Source: Apostichopus japonicus
Taxonomy: Eukaryota; Echinodermata; Holothuroidea; Aspidochirotida; Stichopodidae
DNA: 40,353 nt
Reading direction: 5' to 3'
Assembly (NCBI RefSeq): GCF_037975245.1
Contig: NC_092571.1
Coordinates: 23,443,564 to 23,483,916, forward strand
A program made the translations under genes and the position numbers. Numbering within the stretch: the stretch's first letter is position 1; the number at the start of each line of letters is the position of its first letter. Below the pieces are notes generated by a model. That model saw only the letters and a program-made list of their open reading frames with translations, did not search any database and was not told the DNA's origin. Shown one piece after another: positions 21,107-34,700 of the stretch.

Positions 21107-24100
21107 ATAGACAGACTGGAAGATAGATTTACATTGCAAATACGATACTGATATTGGCAGCAATGAACCGTAGTACAGTATGTCTACCTGCAGTTCTTAT
21201 TTTTATTTGTTTTATATATCATTGTCTGAGAATGTTTTTACCTCTAGGCCAATTGATTCCCGTCAGCTTCGATTATAGCTTTAATCAAGAATAGACACTA
21301 ATGGATAAGTCAATGTTATCAATATACTTTGTTAAATCAATTTGATTATGCTTACCATCCATAATGAGAAAGACAAAGGACCTTTTTTTGTGTTATGGAA
21401 AGTGGATATAATTTTGATGCACTTGCTTTATTGTTCTGATGGTTAATAAATCTCCACAAAATGATAGCCCTTTATTATTTAAATTTAATATTCTGATAAT
21501 AAATTCATCATTCAAATTGACATTGTCAGATAACGACATACTAACAACGATATACTTAAAACCTTCACATTTAAATAATATTAGCTTAAATTGATTGATT
21601 TTAAATTCAAGTCATTCCTCGATGAAATCGGTGTTCATGATTTGAATATTTACATGCAAGTTTGACAAGAATATTGGAATTTCAGGAGGGTAGTTGGGGG
21701 GGGGGGGGGTGCTGGGAGGATTAGGGTTAGTGTTAAAGAAAACCAGAGCAATTAATTCCTCGAGTGCAAAGATGCATCGTGCAAAGAGCTTTATAACTTG
21801 AATAATTCTTTCCAATGATGTTGATGGTAGCGAAATGTCATTTAAGAGCTTGGAAATGTTGTACTTGCCATACGAGAAGAGCAATAACGTTACGGTTTTT
21901 CTTGTTATAACCTTCAAAGTTCAATCATTTCTAGAACGTTTAGGCTTCTTAAATGTCATGCCAGGAAGAACAGTATCTTAGGCATAATCAGCTAAAGTAC
22001 TTTCCTTCTAAATATTAGTCAAATATTTGATCAAGATAAAAATTTGTAAATGCAACTCTTGTCGAACAAAACGCAAATAACAACCAGAGCAACTTCTTTA
22101 TCTTATGAATATGTAAATGATCAACAGCTTCACGTCGTTCAAATGTTAATTTTGGGTGATGAAGCCTGTGATTAAAACAGTTGAAAACATGTGAAATTGC
22201 TGTAAAATATAAGTTGCCGAAAAAACGACGGTGAGATAATTCGTTGGATCTAACACGGAACATACTTATGAACTGATCAGTCTTGCGCAACCATTTTAAT
22301 AAACTGTGGAAGTGTTAAATCGGGCCGACGAATACTCAGCTGCAGTATATGATGAACTTTGCGTTGGATCTAAACCATTATTGTAACATTACGTGATGAA
22401 AAATATGTAAAGTCTATATGTTTGATCAATCTTGTGAGTAATTGAGTCATTTTTTTTTAAATATCTGCGAATGATTTATGATCGTTTCAACACTTTTCAG
22501 TGATTAAAAAAAACGTCTACAACTATAAGTGAGTGATTCATCATTTTTTTAACCTTCAAATCATTGAATTTATCAAATTAGATATGTAATCATCTTGTTA
22601 GTTTTTTTTTTAGCTAAGTGATGAATTATTAACTTGTACATTAGTGGAATGGAACAAATTTGTTATCTTAAAGGCAATATTTAAAAAAAATATCAAATTA
22701 ATCATTCGTAACATGCTTGAATTAATATCTCTTGAGAATCGTAAAAACCTGATTTTATATTTTATAAGCAATTTCAGCATCGTCAGTTGGGGAAAAATGA
22801 TCAGTTGAGGAATTGTTTCAAAATTAAAATAATATTTTATTGAACGACCTTGCGTTCCGACCTATTTATAATTGATAATCTAAATATATCTCAGAATGCG
22901 TTATCTGCTGTCTCAGACCTTATAATCCAATACAAGGGAGTCGGTTCATGCCTGTACAAAAATCAGTCGTGGTAATTACCTTCACCACCCCCTCCACAAC
23001 CCCCACTCCCGCCTTCAACTCCGAATCCTGTGCATATCGTGTATTGAGTAACACTTTCTCCTACAAAAACAGTAATATGCCAATTGATATGTATTATTCC
23101 AAGGTATTGTAGGTTAAATCAAGGATATTTTGTGTTAACCTTAAAATTGAAAAATGGTCAAATGATACATTGAAAAGTTCTTGAAATGATCATATTTGTC
23201 ATAACGGCCACGTCCTTGGCGATATCCTTTCAATTTAAATGTGCATCATGTTGTGATATGAAACTAGTTTCCCAACAGATTCAGTCCTTTATTGCTAAGC
23301 CTACATGTAACCTTGAATGTCTTTCCCTTCACACCCCGATTTGACGCTTGTATGTTATCACTCCTTGCATACAAAATTGAGACGAAAGTCTGGAAATATC
23401 CCATTCCTGAAATATATATAAGTTTGCAGATTCTGTCATCGTGGCTTTAGAAATATTAGACTAAAGTGAGGTAGTTACAGAGGCAAAGTTGGTGTTATGG
23501 AAAACCTGTGCATTAATTAATAATAACCTCTATCAATATTTATTTATTTCATAAGGTTTTTTTCAAAAGCTTTCTCTCAAGAGAAAGAGAGAGATGGGTG
23601 GGCATAGAGAGAATGTTTAGTGATAATATTGTTCACATGATATATAAATTCATCGTACCCTATATATTGTTCTGTTTCGTAAACAGATAAGTTTTCAACC
23701 CAAATTCAATTCTCCTTGAGAAACAGTTTTTACAACCTGCAGCTGTGGAGCAAACTTTCCCATCTTTTCTATTTGAATTTCATAATTCTGTACATATTAG
23801 GTTTTGACATAGTATTTGTTGAATTGTGTGAGAGTTGTTTAAAGAACAGAATAACAACATGCATTTACTGTAACTTAGCAACTAAGTAATAGCCAAAAGT
23901 GTTGATTGTCTTCTAGTGAGGCCACTCAGAGGACAAGTGTTTGCGATGGGTTGCGAGTTCATTTTCTTTACGCTCTGATAAATTTCGACCTCATGAAGGT
24001 TTGATGTCTGCCTACTTGGCTAGTGCCCCATCAACCTCGCAGCAATAGATATCGAGAGAGTGTGAGAGAGAGATTGCTGTGTCGAAATGTGCTAAACACA

Positions 24101-24274
24101 TATGTTTACAAGAAAGAGGCTGTTCAAAAGATTAATCTGGTAATATAGGTAGCTAAACTTGTCTGTCAAGAATTTTTGTAATAACCATAATAATGATAAA
24201 GAATAAAACAAGCTCTTTCAGACTCAGGAAGATGGTCTTGCTTTATGATATTTGTCTTCCTGTCACCTCTACAG
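21103..24274. other. Upstream non-coding DNA of VWA5B
   Basis: No coding exon recognised. The bases just before 24275 form the acceptor tract of the first coding exon, so at least one 5' UTR exon probably lies upstream, here or outside the window. A TATATATAAG sequence at about 23411 is TATA-like but cannot be tied to a transcription start. Confidence 0.5.
24256..24274 (+). promoter_or_regulatory. Splice acceptor before first coding exon
   Basis: A strong pyrimidine tract ending CTCTACAG. It shows that the coding exon is preceded by at least one untranslated exon. Confidence 0.75.
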
Positions 24275-24302
24275 AATCACTAACATCGAGACTCTTGCAA
24301 AA

Positions 24303-25726
24303 ATGCCAGGCCTTATCAACCGCCATACACGGGCGCCTCTTGTCCTACAATCGTGCTGTGTCTCCGCCTGCGTTAATGGGTTGTCCCTCGGGATTGCGGC
24401 CTCTTTGACTTACTTCAATCAAGAAGATCACGTGGTAGAAGGTGTGTTCTGCATGTGTCTTGATCAGTTTAGTAGTATAGCTGGATTCGAGGCTCGTCTG
24501 ATGCAAGGGAGGACAATCACCGCTCAGTTGAAAGACAAGCGAGAGGTCGAACATTTCAACGAAATTCTGACGGGGCACACTGGCATCAGTAACTCCAATC
24601 ACAATCTTCTTCCACCTGGGAAATTTGCGCTAAGTGAATATCATAGTAAAGAGGTCTTCTGCGCAAATGTGGGCACGATACGACCTCACGGTAACGTGAC
24701 GATATTACTGAGTGTTTCATCTTTACTAACAACTTGTCGAAATGGCATAACCAAAATGACATTCCCTTTGGTGTTTACCCCACGCTACCAGCCGGATGAA
24801 ACCAGCACTCACTCTTCCGGTGGTTCTCCTTCAAGGGCTCGCACCCCTCCAGATTATTCAAACCGTTCACTTCTGGATCTATGTGAAGATGTCGTTACGA
24901 ATCAACAGCAGTATGAGTTCGAATTCCAACTTGAAGTTCGAGCACCGACTCTTCTTTCCGGAGTGTCAAGCCCATCTCATGCAATCCGAGTAGACGCCGA
25001 TCCTTTTGCCGACGACGCTTCGGATGTCTTTGTGACATTGGCAGAACCTCACCCGATGGATCGTGATCTTGAAATTATGATCCATTACCCGAAACCACAT
25101 ACACCTGTCGTGATCCTTGAACATGGCGATATCAGTCCCGATGAATACGAACATTTCGTCAAAACCGATCGAGAATTTATGAGATCAGAACGGCAAGTGG
25201 CCGACTCGGAGAAATCAAAAGAGTACTTAGCACAGAGGATACATAAGGATATCATGCATAATGCGACATTGATGCTGAATTACTGTCCTGACTTTGAACG
25301 ATTAACCAATCAATTGCTACAATCTCATCGGTTCGATGTTCCCGGTGAACTGATCATGCTTGTCGATAGAAGCGGTAATATGAGTGGCGAGTACATCGCC
25401 AACACTCGCGAGACATTGATGATGATCTTGAAGAGCCTCCCTATCAACTGTCGCTTCAACATCGTCGGCTTTGGCTCTGGCTTCAAACCACTGTTTGCTG
25501 CAAGTCGAGCCTACAGCCAAGAGGCAGTGAGCGAGGCAAGTACCTACGTCATGAGAATGAGAGCTGATTTAGGCAACATTACGAATTTATTCAGTCCCCT
25601 CTGGTGGGTCTATCGTCAAGTAGCCGTTCGAGGTCATCCGAGGCAGTTATTTGTGCTCACAAATGGTAGTGTAACGGGTACAGCAGAGATATTGGACCTG
25701 GTAAAGAGTAACGTTGGTGCAACAAG
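24303..25726 (+). CDS. VWA5B1: VWA5B, first coding exon
   Basis: The exon begins at 24275 after the acceptor tract CTTCCTGTCACCTCTACAG. I chose the ATG at 24303 because MPGL is the conserved family start; an upstream in-frame ATG at 24252 lies in the intron. The donor is ACAAG|GTAAGT, leaving two bases of an Arg codon. The exon carries the VIT domain and the VWA core up to residue 474. Codon use is more GC-rich than the surrounding DNA. Confidence 0.93.
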
Positions 25727-28700
25727 GTAAGTTTTACGATTATGTTATTAAATATCAATGTAACCTTATTTTTAATGTGATTACTTTGTCGACCTATAGA
25801 GAGAAGATTTCGAATTAAATTTAACATGCTGCTAAAGAATACAAAGCAATTTTACCTAAAGTTCACTATTTTTAAGATATTTTATGATCGTAATTCCCTC
25901 TATATTCCACCACCTCTCACAAATTCTCTTCCAAAATGTATAAAGCATAGGTAATGATTGACATGTCATTTCTATTATAACAAAAAGTGTATATTTTAGT
26001 AACCTTCAGTTAGATCAGTTTCATCCGTCCAAATGTTATACGAAACTTGAAATAGTTCTGGACAATACTCGATAGAGATGAAGAGTCCCAAACGGCGTGC
26101 CATGACAAGAAACGAGCGGAATTCGGCAGTCGCTCTTAACGTTGATATCATTGCACTAAGTTGCTATCACGCACGGTAACTACAACACGTTACTCATTCC
26201 CCATTTCTTAACACGCTTTATAGATCTTTCTATCGGATTATGAATTCTTTCCCCTTTTTCACTTTTACATTTCAACAATTTAACCAATTTATCTTGCGAA
26301 GCACGACATATGCTATGCCGCCCCACTGCGAACGTACGTCGTTCATTTTGGCAATAAGGGATTAGCTAACTAGGCCATACACGTATGTATTACGTCTCTG
26401 TCGAGATCATGGCTGGGAATATTTAAGGTGGACTCTCGCGTACTCAATAATATTCATTGCCCGCCCTAGTTACGGACTGCAATTAGATTTGTCCTAAATA
26501 ACATGACTTCTCAGCTCCTTTTACCTAAATTACCTTTTCTTTAATACTAACAAGCAAAGGTAAAGAGAGAAATTCAACGGTTTAGGGGAGAATTTATCAC
26601 AATAAATATATAGACTTATTTACCGGCTGCGATCTACATGCTATAACAAGTTCGTACTCTTGTGCAGAGCAAGCTTAGCAATATTGATTGGGACTTCATG
26701 TAAGTGGTGAATAAATTGACTTCGAGGTTGTTTGTGAAATATTTTCAAGGGGTATAGCAAGCTTACCAAGGGGGGGGGGGGGCCTTAACGAAACACCACA
26801 GTGAAAGGTACAAAAGGTTATCATATAACGATACTTGAGACAGTACGAAGGGCTATGCAAAATTTACAATTTCAAAGAGATAGGAGCTCATTCTTTGCGA
26901 TTTTTCGGAAATGGTCACATCTTTCATGATTGATTTCCATCTTCTACTCAATGTTAGTTATTTCAGTTAATTAAACAATTAAAATTAGATATCAAAGGTA
27001 ATTTTAACAAATTTATCTCTTATAGTGTGAATACTTTCACTCGTATTAGAGTGAAATTGACAGAGGATCAACTCTCATTGCTCTAAGAGTAGTTATTAGG
27101 ATTAACTCTCCCAGTCAAAAGGATGTTTTTGTTTTGCTGTTGGAGTTAAAAAATTGGCATTTTCTACATTTGACGCACAAGTTTAACAAAGTTAGAAGTG
27201 AACGAATAGGTTGCTACGTAAATTTTGACGCAAACATGTCTAACACTTATTTTGATTTTGTTGAACAGTACTATTCGAACCGTGAAATTATGACTAATGT
27301 AGGCATCATATGCCATTGATGTAATTATAATAGTAAATATACTCTGCTAAATCAATGACTGGAATCACTTTAAATAACCAGTGTGGGGTTAATTAGATAA
27401 AGTCGTTAAATCACACGCAACTTGGTTTGCAGTTAATGTAAATCGATAATTTTTGTTCGAACCAATCACGCAACGAGTGCATCATTTCCTTATGACTCAT
27501 AACACTTAGCGTTATACATTTGTTTACTTCACATGTAATTTGGACAAGAAGAGAAGTAAGAACTGTGTATTTGCAGTTGTATAATGAAGTTGTGGGGTTA
27601 CTTTTTAGTATTTTGCAGATGTTTGACACTATAAAACAGTTTTTTGATTACTCTTGTACTAATTTACTACTAGATGTTTGATACTACACGGTAAAAATCA
27701 TATCGAACCATATCAATATATACAGTTAAGTAATTTGACATATCGCATTTTCGTGTACTCATTAATACACTATATTACGTAGTATATGTTTGGGAGAACA
27801 CTAAGAATAATTGCTTTTATGCTTGTCATATATATTACCCACCGTCGATTATCTTAGTCTGAAGAGCAATCAATGAAACCCTATACAATCGGCCTTTTTT
27901 AATTTGCGGCAAAGATTTCGAGAAATGTTGGTAACTTGGTTGAAGTGAGTACGTATTTGTACTCATATTCCAGCATAGTTGACTGTACTCGTACTCGACA
28001 TCGTGGTTTGTACTAGTGCGGCGTACTCGTAAACCTATATTAGCATAGTTATAACTGTACGCGTACTCGACATCTTGGTTTGTACTCGTACGGCGTACTC
28101 GTAAGCGTATATTAACATAGGTAACTGTACGCGTACTCGACATCGTGGTTTGTACTAGTGCGGCGTACTCGTAAACCTATATTAGCATAGTTATAACTGT
28201 ACGCGTACTCGACATCGTGGTTTGTACTCGTACGACGTACTCGTAAACCTATATTATCGTAGTTAGCTATACGCATACTCTACATCGTGGTTTGTAATCG
28301 TACTCGTAAACTTATTCTAGCATAGTTAACTGTACGCGTACTCGACATCATGGTTTGTACCCGCATGGCGTACTCGTATACTTATATTAGCATAGTTAAC
28401 TGTACGCGTACTCGACGTGGTGGTTTGTACTCGTACAGTGTACTCGTATACTTATTCTAGCATAGTTACTTGTACTAGTTCTCATCATGGAGGATTTGTA
28501 CTCTGTCTTGCACTGTGATACTCGGGAGTACTTGTTAGGTCTATAAATACCATAGTGCAAAGGTAAGAGACTGTACTCGCGAATAGAGCTTTATATGCGA
28601 ACTCATACCAGTTGTTCTTTTGCTCATTGATGAACTCATAATATTGGTATACCATACCAAAATTAGAATAGTGCACGTCCGCCTTATAGGTTAACCGCGG

Positions 28701-31700
28701 AAAGTAATCCTAAATTGACCTGTAAATAACCTTCATTACTGTAGTGGCATTTTTGTTCATTTATCATCATTCCTTTCCATGCTTGGATGTTGAAGAGGGT
28801 GAAATAAACTACCGATGGGATATAAATCTGGAGGATTGAAGGTGCTTTAAGGTATTTTATTGGAAATCCTGGGTGTAACAAGAAAATTTTCGCAGCGAGA
28901 CGAGAGCTTGCAGATGGGCTGCGGAGCACTATGCTAAATTTTGAACTTTTCAAGCTCAAAATCTAAAGAGTCATGGTGGCAAAAGTTGAATGTGCTGTGA
29001 TAGACCAAGCTTATAAAATTGTGGATAGGACATGTCAGTTGAAAACTTTTATCTTTGCTCTAACGGCCTTGGAAAGTGACCAATTTCGGTTGTAAATCAA
29101 TGGAGCAATTAACTGTATAAGACACCTGTATATCTGCCGTTGACTAAATAACATTATATACAATATTTTGTACAACTCAAATATAACTCATCAAAATCTC
29201 TATGCAAAACAATACATCGATTTTTTCCTTCTTAACGATCCACAACGATCAGTAGATCTCCTTGAAATAATTATCTACATTTTAAAATTTGTTTTTATTA
29301 AGTCAGAAGTGATAGTATACAGCTCGGACTGTAGTTTTGATAACAAACACGTATTAAATGCTGAGGAAAATTAGGCGCCAAGTTTCCGGTCTTGACAGTG
29401 AGATGATCGCTACTGCGATAGGCTACTGCAGAATTATCCTAACGTTTTTATGCATGTATTTCCACAAACGTGAATCATGTAAACCATGTCTCGATAAAAT
29501 TAATATAATGAATATCATGATTGTTGTTGACATGAAATGAATGATGAGAATGGATTTCAAGAATTTTCAAAGAGAGAAAAATTCCTAAAACCTATTTCAA
29601 GATTTACAATGAAAAAAAAAGAGGAATTTTTACATTCTCTACAAATTGAGAAACATGTTTCTCGCGAGATTGCTATCCTCGAGCAATTTACGTTCGCTGT
29701 AATTTTAAAGTCCAGTTCTAACCACAAAATGTACTCAGTGCATGTTATAAATTTGGTTCTCGTGGTTTCTGGGAAATTTTAATCACATTTCAAGGCCAGA
29801 TCTATCTTATTGCGTTTTCTGATAAAACTAGAAACATTAACGAATTCCTACAAAATGAGACTTCATTAGGAGTGACAAATCCCCACTGTCATGGTCTGCA
29901 TTAATTTCACAGCGAAATCTCCAAATTTAAAGGGAGACGAGAATTTGTTGTGGGAGTGGCTAGGGCACGGGGAGGGGGACGGGGATGAGGATGGGGATGT
30001 GGAGGCGGGAGTTCATAGTGCTCTTTCTGACCTGTAGAGGAAATAAACACTCGAGGATGGGAAGCAGGAGGGGGAGGGGAGGAGGGAGTTGATAGTGCTT
30101 ACTCTGTCTAAACATGTAGTGGAAATGAAAACTCCATGAACCCATTTTCAGTTCTCTTTCTCTTGGGAAGTGGGGGGGGGGCGGCGGGGTAGGTGACAGG
30201 ACAAACATGCTTGCAAATATTGAGACCTGATAGCACCAACACATTTTCAGTTCTAGTTTAATGAGGCTTAATTCCTGTACCCTTGGTTTTGATTCAACAT
30301 TAAATAAGTATCTTCGTGTTTAAAATATGAATAGTTTGAGATTACATTTAAGAAATCGTGGCACCGAAATGACATTTGGGCAGAAATTAGAAGTTAATAT
30401 TTCATATTAAACAATGATGAATGAATGTCATCTCTTCTTGCACCTTACTTCTTTATCTTAACCCATTGCTTTAGAAATCACGTAGCATCTCCGGCAAAGT
30501 ATGTTGCTTTCACTACATATTGACATGACCGGATATACCGCCAATGAAAAATAAAATAATTCTGTCATTTGTCCTTGAAACAATTTGGTACGCATTGTAA
30601 ACATGGCATTTGAAACTCTCGGATTATATGTTCATTGGTATTGATTTTTGCGTAGCGTTGTGTGATGAGTTTGGTTTCGTTCGCTGAAAGGGTCATTTTT
30701 CTTCATATGATATAATATATCACTGGAAAAATACAACGTATGACACTGATTTCCATTTTGTTTAAAAGTCAATAGTTTGTAAGAAATCTAACGGTTGAAA
30801 TACAACTTATTAACTTATGAAACTGATTATTGTTTGTCCTTATTGTGGTACACCTATAAAAAACACATTGCATACTGGAAAATTTGACTTATCAACTCTT
30901 CATTTTCAGTATATATCCTGCTCTTACAAGAGGTGTATTCATGTTCATCAATTCCTATCAATCGACGTTTTCGCTAAATTTTCAATTTAGTTCACTTATT
31001 TCTATCACCTTTCAAATCGGTCAATCTTTCAACACAGCTCCGGTGTCTCATCAGCACTGGCTAATTAAAAATCGGTTTTCTTTAACTTCATTACTCTCCT
31101 TTACCATGCGTTTCTCTAGATCAATATTCATTTATTTGAAAAAAATCGTTCATTTCCAACTTCAAGGAAAATGCTATTAAATTTTGTAGCGATCTCAGAT
31201 TTAAAATTCGAGGTCAATTACACTGAGATGAAGATGTCTGAAATGTTGGTTTTTAAACAGAGTCATGAAACCAGATGGGCAATGTTGTTCGTATTCACAT
31301 GTACGAAATCTAGTATAGATATATCATACACCATTAGAAGCATATTTCGGGTGACAGACAATTTAAGAGTAATATTGATGAGAACATTGTTCGTTATTTT
31401 AACTTAAAGCTCCCGTCGAAAATGTCTTCAGGGAGTATGTTCTTGAAATGGTTTACTTAGTAGGAGTACAACAACATGAGTACGAGTTCAAGAGGGCTTC
31501 CCTTGGTATAAGTAAAGATACGAGAACAATAATCTAAGCTCGAGTACTTAACGTTATTGTAACGCGGCTGTAATTTCTGAGTCGCATATAGGACTCTGAA
31601 GAAAATAAGCTCTTAATAGACGTAATACAAATATTCATTGCGCGTATTGAAACTTTCGTAGACACGAACGAGCTTGCTTTAGCCTAACGCGGACAATTCA

Positions 31701-34700
31701 TGGGAATTGTATTTGCAACATGCAGCACCTACTATTAGTGTAATACTAACTAGTAACGTTAGTTGGTTTGTTAGACGCTCGTGACACGAATCAATCATGG
31801 CAAACGCATGGAGTCTAAATACAATAAACAATAGACTTCACCTATTGTTTAGTCCTAAGGCACTAGGCCTTTGATATAATCCACGGTATGTTCCAACAAT
31901 TTCAAATTAACGTGTTGTTCAAATTGACTAAACAGTGCATGGGTATTTTCCATTTATTGTTTATATTGTAATTTTTTATTGTATATATTGTACAAAAATC
32001 AGTGTTTTATAGCTGTCTACAACATTTCAAAAATAAATCTTGTGCATAAAGTCATTCTTGTATGGCATTCATTACACACGTGTCTTACAGATTTCCAACA
32101 GGTATTGGCATTTACGTAAATGCACTTTCCCAGTTACCTTTTCATTTGTTTTAATAAATTGAATTGATCGATCGATATGACAAAATCCATAAATTATAAA
32201 GTTCAAAAATCCAAGATGAAAGTAGGTCGGAGTGAGCTGTAGGTTGAACGGCTCTCTCCCTCTCTCTCTCTCTCTAAAAGAAATAAAAAGAAATATTATT
32301 TATAAATGTATATTAAAAACGTTGATCTAACTTGAATGTCAAGACGTTTTTCACCACGACGTATTATCACGTGGTATGAATGTGTCCATGTTTCCATGGA
32401 AACTCAAGATATATACCAATTACTGACACTGAGAAAACAAATTTAAAAATACTAATCAGTTCTTTACGCAAATCTCAAGTTTAAATTGTTTTTACCCCGA
32501 AACTTGTTGTCAAAAGAAAATATATCGGAGCAATCATTTACTGGCTTTTAGAAAGGAAACAGAAGAAAACAGACCGACATTAAATGTCAAAGCTGCTTAG
32601 CCGTAAGAGAGGCAATTTACAAGTATACACATTTTTGGTGACATTTTATCAAATCTCGGGCGATCGGAATCTCGTTAAACAGTGATTGACGCTAATGTCC
32701 CTGCGGAACTCTTTTAAAAGATTGGCCTTTAAATAATGGCATGTGAATAGTTGGACTTTGAATATGAGCTTATGCGTCATAAATGGAGCCTTTACCCAGT
32801 CACAGTTTTATTTAAAGAATGTCAATGTTTTAAAAATGTCAAGATATAACGTAAATGTTGATGAGGGTATGGACTCAATGAAGTGGACATAAAAAGAGCA
32901 TATGTATGAATATCTTAAAAACTAGAAAAGCTATAGAAACTAACGTGTCAAGCACTTTTCCCCTTTTCGCGAACTATGACATATCAAGATGAAGATTCTG
33001 CCTGAATTCATCTTTCGAGTTAGATAGAAATAAAAATATCAACTAACAATTCGTCCTTCTCAAGTTCGTTTTCGTTTTGCCCCAGCTTTTTAGTACTAAT
33101 TACTAATTTACTAGTTTACTTAGTACTTATCAGGTGCGTATCCAGGGGAGGGGGCGTTGGGGGCGCGCGCCCCCCGGGCAAGGAAAAGAGGAGAGAAAAA
33201 AAAGAGAAGAAAAAAGGGAAAAGGAGGGGGAAGAAAAGAAAAGGAGAGAAAGGAAGGGAAAAGAAAAAAGAGAGAAAAAGAAGAAAAGGAGGGAGTAGAA
33301 GATAGCCAAGACCTCGGGAAGAGAAAGAGGAATAGTCATAGTTTAAGCGCTGATCCCTATTATATACACAGGGTAGCCAGTGACAGATCAAGGATTACGG
33401 AGGGGGTGTGCGCCTCACCCTACCCCTTACACCGACAACTCCATTTTTGACGTTTCCATTTTTCCTCTCTCCCTAATGTATCTATATAAATACTATATAT
33501 GGTCTATCATAACGCGTGTGTGTATGGACGCCTTAAACAATTGTACAAATTGTAGTACAATTGTGCTATATGGAACCAACTGTGGCTGGTCTTGAACTCG
33601 ACCGAGTCGTCGGGGAACATGACGCATTTCGGGAAGGGGGCGACCGGCCCCCCCCCCCCCGAGCAAATTTTCTTTATGACATCGCTAGTAATTTCAAAAT
33701 AGACAATGCTTAGATGCAACTTACAAGGCCTGGGAAGTGTCATTTCCAGCGATCTGGGAGGCATTTTCGGCCAAAATTTTTCTTGTACGCTTCGCGCCAA
33801 CACATGGTGGCGCTTCGCTTAGCTAAATAGTTTGCCTACAGGCTTCGCCCCTCCCTTGGCAATTACTCGCTACACGCCTGTTCGAATTTGTAAAGCAAAG
33901 AGCAGATATAACATCATATCAGTGAGGCATTGAAATGCATGTTCCACGATGAACAGCCTCAAAAAACTGTCTATGTGTGTAGTCAAAGGCGTAGGAGCCC
34001 AATTGGATTTGGGGCTGTAACGACTTGCCCGAAAAAAAGCCGAAATTTTTCGCGCAAGAAGCGCGCGTTCAACATGACGATGCCAATATCATATAAGTAA
34101 GCATCGGTCATTACATTGCATGGCATCGTGTACCGCACGGTCCGTGAAAGTTGCACAGTATACCGCCGGATGCTAGTGTAAACAACCAAATGTCTTATGT
34201 AGATGGAGAAAAAGCATACAGATCCATTTATGTCAAAACTCTCTTTTACAGTAGTTATGTCGGCCAAGCTTACAACTTTATTTTAATTACCAAGGAGATC
34301 ATTTTTAAGCTATTAATTGCTATTTATTTTTCTTTCAGTAGGTGCCCGAAAAAAATGGGAAAAATTGGTTGCGGGGGGGGGGGGGGGGGGCTGCAGACCC
34401 CGCCTCCTACGGGACCTACGCCTATGTGTGTAGTGTTCGGTTTCGATATACCTGATATCGGAAATATAGGCTATTTTTCATTTCCTTCAACCAAGTTTTA
34501 TAATAGCCGTTATAAGAGGTTGCAATATTTCTACACCAATAAATTAACTGTGTCGGAATTTTCGACAGTTTCCTCACCAACATTCTTCATCATACTTTCT
34601 TCTACTCGTGCAATTTTGACCTGTCTATTAGGGGTTCAAGGAGATTTTTCTATATTGGTTGTCCATAGATTGAATTTTGTGCAACATTATGGGTATGTTT

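Noticed and set aside
23411-23470. TATA-like TATATATAAG with a possible downstream GAG|GTAGTT donor as a VWA5B promoter and 5' exon
   Set aside because: AT-rich DNA gives such matches often, and nothing ties it to the acceptor at 24274.
24345-24602. Minus-strand frames across the VWA5B exon (also 24966-25154 and 25317-25520)
   Set aside because: They are shadows of the plus-strand coding exon.
27835-28143. 102-codon frame with repeated RVRRTSTN
   Set aside because: It follows the 70-bp satellite period and has no start context or splice support.
33116-33450. Three overlapping frames rich in Phe/Ser or Lys/Glu
   Set aside because: They come from the G/A-rich tract inside the hAT-like element.
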